A stretch of 64,000 nt of DNA. It comes from Heliocidaris erythrogramma. Its lineage: Eukaryota > Echinodermata > Echinoidea > Camarodonta > Echinometridae. A program made the position numbers and the translations under genes. Location of the stretch: positions 15,481,174 to 15,545,173 of the forward strand of contig CM046853.1 of assembly GCA_025617745.1 (NCBI GenBank). The letters are read 5' to 3'. This document shows, piece by piece, positions 23,833 to 36,800 of the stretch; the first letter of the stretch is position 1; every line of letters begins with the position of its first letter. A model generated the notes under the pieces. It was not told the DNA's origin, did not search any database, and worked only from the letters and a program-made list of their open reading frames with translations.

Positions 23833-25913
23833 CAGGCCCGTAACTGGGGGGGGGGGGGGGGGTTCAGGGGGTTCGAACGAACCCCCCCCCCCCTCCGTTG
23901 GCGAGCCGAGGTCCGCTTAAAAAAAAAAAAAAAAAAAAAAAAAAAGCGAGGGGAGAGATGATGGAAAGGGAAAAATAAAGTGATCAAATATCGGTCTTTC
24001 CATCTATATACATTTTATTTTGATTTTGTCCCGTAACTTCCTAATCTGGCAAATCTATAATTAATCAATGTCGTCTTTCACCATTCATTTTCGAATTTTG
24101 TACATTATGCCATGTTGCAGTCGATTTTCTTTCAAAGCGTCATTCAAAGAATTATTCAAATTCGTTTGTAGTATCGCCTCCAAACTGGCGAGCAGAAATC
24201 TGCTTCAACAACAACAACAAAAAGAATCAGGCGAAAAAAATGATCCAAAGTGACATCAGAATAGTGATTTTGTTTAATGTTAAATTATTAAAAACATTTC
24301 CATACCAACTAGCTTCGATAGGGGAGAGAGGAAGGAAACTGGAAAATAATGTGAGATAATAACGTTTCCAGCCGGGTTTCCTTCAATTTGAACACTTGCT
24401 ATTGTCCTGCATCTTAATAATAAGGCCTAGACAATATACGTCTTTGGCCATTCATTTTCGGAATTTATCGTTCATTTTGCTATCGATTTTGTCAAAGACT
24501 GAAAGAGTATAAAGAGTTATTCAAATCGTCACCCGCTCGTTGTAAGGTCTTGTCTATGTGACGAATTTGAATGACAATTTCTTGAAATCGACTTCCCAAA
24601 GATTTGATGATAAAATTTTGCATCGGATTGCCAGGTCGGACGAATTCGAATAAAATCTGACGAAAATGAATGAGATATGGAAAAAAGAGAGAGGTATTTT
24701 AATGTCTCTGTTCACTTTAAAATGAAAAATTTTCCCGCTCTCAAATTGCATGGAGTGCTCCTGGCGGACCCGGTATAGTCATTCAGGCCCTTAAATTATG
24801 GCCCTCTAATACAGCCTGTTCAACCGGAGTGCCATGAGGGTATTTTATAAACATCGACTTCTTGGAAACTATAATCAGAAATAACAAGATGCCCCAATAT
24901 AACACTTGGGGTATTTTGGAAACATTTGGGAGATAGTAAAGTGCGTTTTCGTCGCTCGCTTCGCTCATTCACCAAACTCTGAAACGAGATAGTTTCAGGC
25001 AGCGAGAATATTTCCATAGTACATGTATTTTATTGTAATATGTCCATGAATATTCAATGTTATGACAATTTTCGGGCACGTCACTGCCTTATCGCCACCG
25101 CGCCCAGAAATTAGGGTTACCTTACTTTCTATATTGAAATGAGGAACAAATTAAAGTGCATTTTCTTAGCTCGCTTCGCTCGCTCGCAAATCTTAGAAAT
25201 GAGATAGTTTCAGGCAGCGAGGTCCATGAATATTTCCATAGGATGTTATTGCAATATTCAGGCACGTCGTTGCCCTATCGCCATGACACCCAAATACTTG
25301 TTAGGTCCACTTTCTTTATTGAAATGCGCAACAGCAAAGTAAAGTGGATTTTCCTCGCTCGCTTCGCTCGCTCGCAAACCTTATAAAGGAGATGTTTCAT
25401 GCAGCGAGGTCCATAAATATTCAATGTTATGACAATAACATTAGGTCACATGGTGATAGGGCACGTCACTGCCCTATCACCATGGCGCCCAGATATTAGG
25501 ATTGATTTTCTATAAAGAACCACAGCAAAGTGCCCCCCCCCCCCCCCGTTCGCTTCACTTCCTAAAACTTTATTAATATAAATTATTCCTACATGTGGCA
25601 GCTAGATGACCGGAGATATAGCTTTACATTTCACCTATTGGTGACTAATGAAATTTTGCCATTTAAAAGTACATTTTATCTTTCTCTCGCTCGCTTTGCT
25701 CGCTCGCAGTATTTGGAATCCAACACAGTGGTATTCGGGCTTCACATTTGACCCACCCCCTGTCAAATTTTGACTACGCTCATGCCCATATCCTTGTAGG
25801 GGCACACCACCTGACCCGACACCCCTACTCGGTTGCTTCGCTCCCTCAGAAAGGTCCACTTTTTCCAATGTTGAACCCCCCCCCCCCCCGCAAAAATCCT
25901 AGTTACGGGCCTG
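23833..25913. mobile_element. 2.1-kb hAT-like non-autonomous element
   Basis: Ends are CAGGCCCGTAACT (23833) and AGTTACGGGCCTG (ending 25913), flanked by the 5-bp duplication GTGTG at 23828-23832 and 25914-25918. Poly-G and poly-C tracts sit just inside the ends. The interior holds a duplicated segment of about 370-bp period (24000-24540) and four or five degenerate units around CGCTCGCTTCGCTCGC (24940-25720). No transposase frame was seen. Confidence 0.75.
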
Positions 25914-27205
25914 GTGTGTTTTATCACATTTGCCGTGCTGCTGCGCTACCTAACAAGGGAGAACATTCACATTATTCAATATACAATTTATAGTTAAATC
26001 AGACGCTGCGTCTAAAGGGAAAACTTAATCTGCGTCAGGTTCAGTTCTAGTAGAATACAGACCCACAAAATTATAGCCAATGTTTTCTTCCTGTAGAGCA
26101 ATACAAAATATAAATTCCGACATTGTTTCCAGATTGATTTCTTCTTTTACTGGTAGGTTATTTAACATTGACATACCACTCTTTGATGAGTCAAACGAAA
26201 CCAAGGAATACAGAGTATCAAATCGTCATTAGGAGACAGGATATACATTTGGTTTATTGTAAAGTAGCCTGTCTCTCCTCATGAAAAGATCGTTCCCCAA
26301 AACAGGAAAGCAATTTGAGGTTGTTGGGTATCTAATGATCTTTGAAGCTCCACCTCTTATTCTTTAGAAGTGGAGAGATATAAGACAATGGCTACTGGCT
26401 AGCATGATGCAATTATAATTTAAATATTTGAGCTTGAAAATTCATCACATTTTGGCCATCACTTGTCTACATGATAAAGTAAGGGAGATATCTTCCAAAT
26501 TACATACCGGCACTGAATTCTGAAAGTCTGGGTATAGGACAAAAATAGCTCTGAGAATTCACCCATGATAATGTAGGCCTACCCAGTTTGATTTACGCAG
26601 ATCCGTTGAACAGCTCTTATCCGATTTTATCTTTCCTATTATTCCGAATAATGTGGCCACCTGTACCTGACTAATATGCGTATCTGTATTACCTATCACC
26701 GTTTGTGACATTTTAAATAAAGAGGGACGGACAAGAATGTAGTTCTTACTTAACCCAAAGGTTTCCACCGAGTAGTGAAGTCAGATTGACGACGGCAATA
26801 TCTGGATATACAATATACATTCATACACAAGAAATTATCATTTGAACTAATTTGTGAAGTAAGATAGACGCATTAATTTGTATCTTGCCTCGGGAATCAC
26901 GTTAAAAAACAAAGGGAAAAAAGGTAAGTAATATTTTGTAATTGATTGGTTTCATAGTTGTTTACCTCTACTACTACACCACACTTGTATTTATGCATTT
27001 ATGATATATCATCTCCTTTCAAGGAAGGATTAAGTTAAGCTTGAACAATTACTGTCCTGACTAAACTTGAATAAATGTTTGGTTCGAGATTTTTCTTCAA
27101 CATAAGGCTCTCTTTCAACCATTTAGAAGAAACATAAAGCGGATGACTAATTTAAGAGTTATATTGAACTATTGCAAGGAAATTTACTTATTTCATATTA
27201 TTTAC
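25914..27205. other. Intergenic, nothing recognised
   Basis: AT-rich, with no repeat or convincing exon seen on either strand. Confidence 0.4.
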
Positions 27206-27210
27206 GATTC

Positions 27211-27533
27211 TAGGACAACTACCCCCTGGAAAAATACCCCCGGACAGCTACCCCCCCCCCCCTGACAACTACTCCCAAGACTACCCCCAGGATAATTACC
27301 ACACGGAAAAATTACCCCCATAAAATGACGATTACCCCCCCCCCCCCCGACAACTACCCGCCCACACGGATAACTGCCCCAGAAATCGGGGGGGGGGGGG
27401 TAGTTGTCTGGGGGGTAATTGTCCAGGGGTAGTTTTCCGGGGTGGTTGTCCTGGGGGTAGTTGTCATAGGGGGTAGTTGTCCAGGGGTAGTTGTCAGGGG
27501 GTAATTGTCCAGGGGGTAGTTGTCCGGACACGA
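27211..27533. repeat. Inverted GACAACTACCCCC minisatellite
   Basis: The left half (to about 27380) repeats GACAACTACCCCC-like units. The right half repeats the complement GGGGGTAGTTGTC. The whole forms a palindrome of about 320 bp with G-rich tracts. The unit resembles the degenerate C-rich stretch at 48960-49180. Confidence 0.8.
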
Positions 27534-27538
27534 TTATT

Positions 27539-27622
27539 TATAGAGAGAGAGAGAGAAAGAGAGATGGAGGAAAGGGGAGAAATATAGAAAGATAGGGAGA
27601 GAAAAGAGAGAGAGAAATGAGT
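27539..27622. repeat. GA-rich low-complexity tract
   Basis: Repeated GAGAGA with A and G interruptions. Confidence 0.7.
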
Positions 27623-28300
27623 GAAACAAAGACTACGCTTACTTAAAAAAAAGAATTGTGCTTAGTTAGAGAATACCTTTTGGGGGCGGAGAATTTGTTA
27701 CAATGTGGTTGCATTGTGCTTTTTAAGGATGACAAAGTGATGAATCTGGGTCATTCATATTGGTATAATGAACACAAAATAATTCAAGGTGAAATTCAGG
27801 GCAAGGGTAGGCCTAATGTGAGTTTTAACAATGAACCTATACACTATGTTTAGACCCAGTTTAGACTCAGTTATGTTGATTATTTAATATAACTATGACC
27901 TGTCTGTAAACTATATTGGTTGGAGTCATTTCCATGTTGACTTCCTGTCTTTGCATCCACGCAGTGCGTTCATTCTTAACACAATGACTCAACCACCTTG
28001 TGAAGAGCAAAATGTCTCAAATCAAAACTAAAATGACGTGCGTTGTAAAATCAACAAAGCTATTATGACTGATTTCCCTCGTTTATCTTTGATTTGTTAC
28101 AGGAAAGTGTTGCACATTGCCATCGTACTTTCATTTAGAGAATTGGATTAAGGTTAAACGGGTGTTGCTTCGGGATTATAATCACTCTACATAAATACTT
28201 GGACATCCATTGGTACTTTTACAAACCCGATGAATGGCATTGTTTGATGACTATATCTCACTTTCCAGCCTATTCGGTGACCGTCGCATGTGGAATCAGC

Positions 28301-28308
28301 TATAAAAG
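28301..28308 (+). promoter_or_regulatory. Possible TATA box of the Kazal/Ser-Glu repeat gene
   Basis: TATAAAAG lies 224 bp before the ATG at 28525. A pyrimidine-rich acceptor (ctatcttttatag) ends 14 bp before the ATG, so the leader may contain an intron. Two upstream ATGs in between would also be removed by such an intron. Confidence 0.4.
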
Positions 28309-28524
28309 TGATTTAAATATTTTTTAGACACTAAATTAGTTGCAATGAAACAAGGATCTTTACTGTTGAATTAACATGGTTTGCAGCTTCCAGTCCGACT
28401 GATATCGCAACATTGAAAATAGACTAATATTTTGTACCTTCACAGTTGTGCAACCAAGAAGTAGTGCGTAACACGACCTCTCTTGAAATCTTCTTCACTC
28501 TATCTTTTATAGCATCATCAGATC

Positions 28525-28636
28525 ATGATGACAGCGTATCGGCACCTGCTTTGGCTAGTTGTCATGGCAACATGCCTGGTAGCAATTTGTGCAGACGATA
28601 TGGATGAGGACAAGCTTGAGAACTTTCATGACTACG
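28525..28636 (+). CDS. Kazal/Ser-Glu gene exon 1 (signal peptide)
   Basis: ATG to donor gtgagtag, phase 1 out. Encodes MMTAYRHLLWLVVMATCLVA and an acidic stretch (DDMDEDKLENFHDY). Confidence 0.8.
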
Positions 28637-30855
28637 GTGAGTAGATATCACTTTTTGCCATTTTTTTTTTGGTGTGTTTTAATTTGTTGGACATTTAGGA
28701 TTAATAGTTTGGCCTATACTTTATAACAACGCTGGAGAAATTCTAATTCAATAATTATTGGTGTTTACGATAAAATTTGTACTAAAATGCTTCTCAAATG
28801 TGTCTGTATAGTTTATTTAAATTGCTTAGATAGTTTGATCAATCTATATACTGAAAATTGACGATTAATCGATTTGCAATTCAATCAGTATAACAGAAGT
28901 ATATTAACACATGACACCCCATCCTTTTTTAATGTAGGAATGAACGCTCCCGGTGTGAAGTGTCCGAAGAAGTGTTGGTCAGCACCTCCACCCAAGAAAA
29001 CTATATGCGCCACCAACGGAAGAACATACATCTCATGGTGTTACTTACGTATGAGCGCATGTGCACAACGTCCCATTGCTGATTGGCAGGTTGCCTACCT
29101 GGGACCATGTTTAAACTCGTTTGGTTCCAGCAGCTATGCCGCCAGCGTACACGAGGAGGGACCGTCGTTCGAGGAGACGAATCCCTTCGGAGAGCTAAAA
29201 AGAAAACAGCAACAGCAACAAAGACAGAGGATGTCTTCTGAAGAGGAAGAGGAAGAAGAAGAAGAGGAGGAGGAAGAGGAAGAAGAAGAGGAGGAAGAAG
29301 AGTCTTCACCAGGTATGAAATGTTCATGATGCTCTTATTAAATATTACTTAATGTGTTGCTCATCAGACTTCAATGAAAATTGGTTTTGTTCATCGAAAA
29401 ATAAAATCATCTTAATTCAGAATAGTACCATGATTACAGACATCCTGAGGCCAAGGCCTGGCTAAGGCAACATGCAGGCAATACACATTGTCACTTATTA
29501 TGACTTGCACCCCTTGCACCTACAACTTCATCTATGAAAAATAAAGCTACGATAACACTTATGACAACCTACCACTGTCGCTGTCAACCTTCATCAACCC
29601 GAAACTGCAACCATGTCGGTAACTAAACATAAAGACAACTGAAGACAGTTCACGAAAAATATGAGTTTTGTAAGGAATGGGGTGCAGTGTTGTATTTTCA
29701 ATCATCCTCTATCATGTCTATCAGGAACATCACCGAGCAACAATGAAGTCAACACAGGTGACAACATTCCTTCCGTATCACCTGTGTCTGAGGTCAGCTT
29801 CGGTCTTTGGCGACAAACCAACTGGGCCGATTTTTTTGTCTAATTTACAATTTGAAAATCCAGCTAAGAACAGAAAGAATCTACGACTGTTATGGGGCGA
29901 TTGAAAATACATTACCATACATGTGACAATCTGATGATTATACGGCAACAACTTTGTCACCCGTAGTCGCATGAAAGATCGTTAAAGAGGGACCATCGAT
30001 GGACTTATACTTCCATTATATCAGTTTTGTCTTTGCATCTAGCAACAATAACATACATTCATTTTACTTATTAAGTCATAATTAACAATTGATATAAATC
30101 GTAATTATCTCTATTTACTTCCATCTAGTTGCGATCGGTGGTGGTGAGTCATCAGACGGAGAGGAGGTGGAGTCATCTCCTCTTGCACCAGCTAGTCAAG
30201 GAGGTAAAACATTCAGCTAGTAATTCTAATTGTTGAAACTGAAAAGTTATTGACTGTATTTACAAACGGTTGGCATGATAGCTGACATATCTGAGAGTAC
30301 GGACTTAAAACATGACAAATGAAAACAACATTCTTTGCACATTATGCCTACGGCCCCCTGGCATGCCTGGGAGCCGGGGATGCTGGGGTGCTTCAGCACC
30401 CCCAGAATCTTTTGAGAGGGTGTGCAGCACCCCTAGAAGGCTGGGGGTGCTGTAGGGGTGCTGTAGCTAAAAAGTAGTTAAAAAGGGACTCCAAAATGCT
30501 GAGGACTTTTTTTTCCTCACCAGCAGAACAAGCAGGTAAAAAAATGTTTCCCTTTGGTTCCTGTCCTTTGGTCTTTATGACTTTATATTACAAAGAGAGG
30601 GTTTCCCAAATAGAAACAAAGTGATTTAAGTTAAATAAGGATACTTCATCGTTTACTTCCTTGATAAAATAGTTCAAAATTGAGATTTATGAATAAAAGA
30701 TGACCATATTATTTACAAATATTAAAAGCATCTCAATCCGTTAAACCCGAAGATAACAAAAGTTAAGAAATAGCTGAATCTTCTTCTGTCGAACAATAAT
30801 TGTTTGCCGTTCTTGTCGCCATAAACGCAGCTAAAATGCTTTAAATTGAACAATA

Positions 30856-30890
<35 letters not shown>

Positions 30891-33800
30891 GGGGGGGGGG
30901 GGTTTATTTATGCAGCCTCTGAATCTGAAGAACCAAAGAATCCGAAGAACCTGAAGGCTCCGAGGCAGCTGAATTGAGGATCTTGTATTTTGTCATGTCA
31001 CTGGTATCATAAGATAATGTCGAAAACCTGGCAGCATGATCTAAATTATTACCTTATAAAGCAGTATGACTCCTCAAGGCGATTTTCAAAAATCAATTAT
31101 AATTATAATCACTTTTATAAAATCAATCAAACTTTTACAGCGTCCGAGTCAGAAGAACCCGAAGACTCTGAGGAGCCTGAAAGTTCAGAAGGAGCCGAAT
31201 CTTCTCCCGTAGAACAAGCAGGTATCGTTAATTTTTGGTTGATTAATCCGTGATAATTGCTGGATCCATTTATTATTTATTTGAACTTGTTATTTAAATC
31301 ACGCTAACTTTTTTCAAATGGACGTATCTGATTCTTGGTTACATTAATTCCATACCATCAAAAATCAACTCTGAAATTTAAGCATTAGAACCCATATAAG
31401 TAACAATAATCAGCATGCACAATACTGTGGTGAAGGCTTTACTAGCTTACCAGTTACATACATGTGGGAAGCATTTCTTTTGAAATGGGTTTCAATTGCA
31501 AACCTTTCGGACCTGTGGCACTCATATGTTTACACTATGAACATGACAAACAAAGAAGCGGACAATTTATGCTGCTCCTCATTGTACCCTTCACAATTGC
31601 ACTGGTTAACAAAAGAACATCCATTCATTGCTATCCTGTAAAAATATGTAGAACAGGTGTTACATAATAGCAGTGAAGGGATGTCCTTTTGTCTACTAGA
31701 GCTATTGTGGAGGGTACAATGAGGAGCTGCATAAATTGTCCGCTCTCTTTGTCACCGTGTTCATAGTGTTAATAGGTGTCCAAAAAATAGGTGGAGGTGT
31801 CGTGGTATAGTGGTTCATTCACTTGACTCTTAATCAAAAGGTTGAGGGGTCGAATCCCAGCCCGGCACTAACGTCCTTTGGCAAGACATTAATCCACATT
31901 TGCCACTCTCCACCCAGGTGTAAATGGGTACCCGATATGCTAGAGCGCTACATATTTGGCTGCTAATATAAGCTTTGATCGGGGTAATAATGAAGCGCCA
32001 GGAGCGTTAACGTGACGGACATGAGCGCTATACAAGAAGCCACCATTATTATTATTAACCTAGAGATGTTATCTCAGCGAAGCTGAACATAAAACAATTA
32101 AATATTTTGATTGATCCGAAAATTTTGCAGTGTCTGCAATGTCTGCAACGTTAAGAATATCATGATTAATTTGTCACTAAACAGCATCCGAGTCAGAGGA
32201 ACCTGAAGAGTCTGAAGGTTCTGAAGGAGCAGAATCTTCTCCAGTAGAACAAACAGGTATGTTGCATCTAGACTTTGGGTTAGTGGTGTCCACATTCTAG
32301 AGAGGTTTAAAAATTGAATTTCCATACACATTTTCTCTTGCTCTGAGAGCACAATTGAAATAGATGAATTCAAGAAATGTTTGAAAGTGGGTTTTGAGTA
32401 GGTTTGATTTCTATACCTCTCCCGGAAGAGAAAATCTGTGATATCCTATTTATAGATACCATCATTTTAGTAAAAGGGTAGTTCTGAATCTCCCGAAACA
32501 AGACTGATCAACAACATCAAGGATAGAAATAAATGTTCTCTATGTAGAGATCACGAGCTAACATGTATAACTAGACACCTTGTTCATGGTCTTTGAATAT
32601 TGAGGTTTCGTCTCCTCCAAGCAGCATCTGCGTCAGAAGAGGCCGATTCTTCAAGAGCCTGCCGTTTCAAAATATTCTCTAAATATATCAAGCAGGAATA
32701 CACCAGCTGTGAGATAGTACATCTTCGATGATTTGAAGATGATATCAATGACAATCGTAACTCCTGATTTGGTCGTGATAGTATATATTTTTGAAGTGCC
32801 CAATTAAAATTATTTCGAATGACTCATGATTAGATTTGTTTTTCTTTTTTCCCTTTTTTCCCTTTTTTCCTCGATTCAGCATCCGAGTCAGAGGAACCCG
32901 AGGAATCTGAAGAGCCTGAAAGTTCAGAAGGAGCCGAGGCCTCACCAGTAGAACAAGCAGGTAGGCTACGTCATATCTAGGGATTTGGTTTTCTGATTTT
33001 TTTTATGTTCCAAACCAAATTGCATAAAAAATAAATTCCCTTGAGAATCTAATTACTCCAACATGAAAGTTAGATAACAATTTTATTAAGATGAATGTGA
33101 TAAGTATTTGAAAGTGCAGGTAATCCAATTCTTTGATTGTTATTGAATAATGAACGTTCCCATTTTTACTTCAAACAGCGTCCGAGTCAGAAGAACCCGA
33201 AGAATCTGAAGAGCCTGAAAGTTCAGAAGGGGCCGAGTCATCACCAGTAGAACAAGCAGGTTTGTAATATCAAAAAATTTGATTTTTGGTTTTCCTGTTT
33301 CTAAGAACATTAAATTGCCTAGCTGCTGTATAAAAAAAGATTGAACATTAACCAAAATCGAATTGAGATAAATTAAAGAATATCGAAAGCCCGGATTGAA
33401 AGTTTAAATCTTAGAAATATTTGCTGAATTCACAGATGACCCTTTTTTAATTCAAAACCAAACCAAACCTAAGTTAGATAATAATTTTATTTAGATGAAT
33501 TTGATAAGTATTTGAAAGTGCAGGTAATCCAATTCTTTGATTATTATTGAATAATGAACTTTCCCATTTTTACTTCAAACAGCGTCCGAGTCGGAAGAAC
33601 CCGAAGAATCTGAAGAGCCTGAAAGTTCAGAAGGGGCCGAGTCATCGCCAGTAGAACAAGCAGGTTTGTAATATCAAAAAATTTGATTTTTGGTTTTCCT
33701 GTTTCTAAGAACATTAAATTGCCAAGCTGATGTATAAAAAGAGATTGAACATTAACCAAAATCGAATTGAGATAAATTAAAGAATATCGAAAGCCCGGAT

Positions 33801-36800
33801 TGAAAGTTTAAATCTTAGAAATATTTGCTGAATTCACAGATCACCCTTTTTCAATTCAAAACCAAACCAAACCTAAGTTAGATAATAATTTTATTAAGAT
33901 GAATTTGATAAGTATTTGAAAGTGCAGGTAATCCAATTCTTTGATTGTTACTGAATAATGAACTTTCCCATTTTTACTTCAAACAGCGTCCGAGTCGGAA
34001 GAACCCGAAGAATCTGAAGAGCCTGAAAGTTCAGAAGGGGCCGAGTCCTCGCCAGTAGAACAAGCAGGTTTGTAATATCAAAAAAAATGATTTTGGGTTT
34101 TCCTGTTTCTAAGAACATTAAATTGCCTAGCTGCTGTATAAAAAAAGATTGAACATTAAAAAAATCGAATTGAGATAAATTAAAGAATATTGAAAGTTTA
34201 AATTTTAGAAATATTTGTTGAATTCACCGATCACCTTTTTTTATTCAGCTTCCGAGTCAGAAGAACCAGAGGAATCTGAAGAGCCTGAAAGTTCAGAAGG
34301 GGCCGAGTCCTCGCCAGTAGAACAAGCAGGTTTGTAAAATCCAAACATTTGATTTGTGGTTTCCCTATTTCTAAGAACATTATATTGCCTAACTGCTGTA
34401 TAAAGATTGAACATTAAAAAGTCGAATTGAGATGAATTAAAGAATATTAAGGTTTACGTCCTTGAATTCTTAGAAATATTTGTTGAATATACAGATCCTT
34501 TTTTTATTCAAACAGCATCCGAGTCAGAAGAACCAGAGGAATCTGAAGAGCCTGAAAGTTCAGAAGGACCTGAGTCCTCGCCAGTAGAACAAGCAGGTAT
34601 GTCATATTCAGTCATTTGGTTTGTGGTTTCTGTGATCCGAAGAACATTAAATTGCCTTAAAATATTAGCTGCTGTACATGAACAAAACAAATTCGGATCG
34701 AGATGAATTTTAAATCCTTATTCCTTTAAACATTTGTTGAATATGCAGATTCCCCATTTTTTCTTTATTCTAACAGCTTCCGAGTCAGAAGAACCAGAGG
34801 AATCTGAAGAGCCTGAAAGTTCAGAAGGAGCAGAATCTTCTCCAGTAGAACAAGCAGGTATGTTGCATCTAGGCTTTGGGTTTGTGGTGTCCACATTCTA
34901 GAGAGGTATCCAAATTGAATTTCAATACAAATTTATCTTGCTCTGAGAGCACAATTGAAATAGATGAACTCGATAATTTTTTTGAAAGTTTAAATTCAGG
35001 AACATCTAGTAATTTCTGTTGAATGCTAAATATTTTCTCTCATTTGTCTTTTAATTTCAAATAGCATCCGAATCAGAAGAACCAGAAGAATCCGAAGAGC
35101 CTGAAAGTTCAGAAGGAGCCGAGTCCTCGCCAGTCGAACAAGCAGGTATGTCTTATCAACTTTATAGTCTTTTGGTGAATAGTTTTTTGGTTGTGATTCC
35201 AATGTTCAGAAGAAAATGATCTTTCCAAATCGTCGAATTTTATCATCGAATTTTAATATTCTAGTTAAATAATACATGTAAGGCTTACAAATTTTGTCAT
35301 TTTCATTCTCGATACAGCATCTGAGTCAGAAGAGCCCGAGGACAGTGAAAGTTCTGAGCCAACCGAATCTATTCCAGTCGAACAAACAGGTATGACCATC
35401 ACACACAATATGTGGAAATGTATTATAATACTCAAATCATTGCTCCTATCATTATGCCAATTATTGTGTTATCATCGTTACTTTTTAATATTCTACCGGT
35501 CCCTATTTACGTTTTTATGGTTATAAGAAGAATCTCTTTCCTCACAGCCTTCCCCAATTTCTTGTTTCCCCCCTCTTCAATCACTGATCGACCCTTCTCT
35601 CTCTTTTTGTTTCTGTCTTCTTTTGAACTTTGACTTGCTTATTTTTGCTTGTAAAATTTAAATATAAAAGTATATTAGCCAAACAAAAGCTGCATTTAAA
35701 ACTTTGCAGTTAATACATAATGTATACTCGCTTTACGAGAAATATTCAAGGTCAATATGGCACAAATAGATACCCTTTTTTCAGTCTGAATATTATTTTA
35801 CTGTACATTAAAAGAAGGATATTCATCAAGGGATTTAATATAATTCCCTTCCCAGGCGAGTCATCCGCTCCTGAAGAAGCGGAAGGCGCAGAATCTCCCC
35901 AACCATCGGAATCAGCAGGTAAGCTGTTTATCAACACCCAAGAGAATAATTGACTTCATTTGATGTGCATAATCTAAATTCATGATTATGAAGTCTACAA
36001 ATTAAAATGGCAGCAAAATACAAATAAAGTTCTTTTAACTAGAACATGACAACCATTAGCATAAAGTAAAGTTACATTCAAACATGTAACAACTGCCTAG
36101 TCACTTTTAAATTTCCCCTTACATTTTAAGAAGTGACATTAAAAAAGAGACTGATATTACCGATTTTCCTTGCATTCTTCTATAAAATGTCGACTCTTCA
36201 AATCTAAAGGATTTGAGACATCCTTATCAAGTATGCTTAATGTATGCTGACATATTAAGCAATATTGCCAGAATATGTTGTTGTTTTTTATATTCTTTTT
36301 TCCTATTTCATGATTTTATTACAAACCAGAAAAGACATTTAGAACTCCTGATTTATGATATAACCCGAATGACCCCCGTCCTATCTATCGACACCCCGTC
36401 CCTTCTTTCAAGGGAGGAGTTTTCACGTGATGTATTCCGGAAGTATCTCTGTCTCTCTGACGGAAATTGGCATCGGTTCCCCATTTCCTTCTTACGTAAT
36501 AGTGCTTGAGACCTATAAAAAAGCCAATTTAAACTGTTTTATGACTAAATAAGATTAGTGTCCTATACTGTGACATATTTGGTAAATGTGCAAGATCCAA
36601 CATGCTGTTCAAATATATATATCACCCATTATGTTATGGATTATCCCTTTTGCTCTCTGAAGAAATATTTGAGACAAATTTAAGACAAACATTTTGCATT
36701 TTTTTTTTAAGTTTTGATAAATTTAAGACAAATATTTTTAGAAATTTTGCATTTGTTTTTAGTAAATTTTAGAAGAAAAACGTTTGACTCTTTTATCCTG

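Larger units (their letters stand above)
33179..34248. repeat. 404-bp tandem exon-plus-intron duplication
   Basis: Exons at 33179, 33583 and 33987 are exactly 404 bp apart, and their introns differ at only a handful of positions. The third intron is shortened to 181 bp. Homology extends upstream of 33179 into TAATCCAATTCTTTGATTGT. Recent unequal exchange is the simplest reading. Confidence 0.9.
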
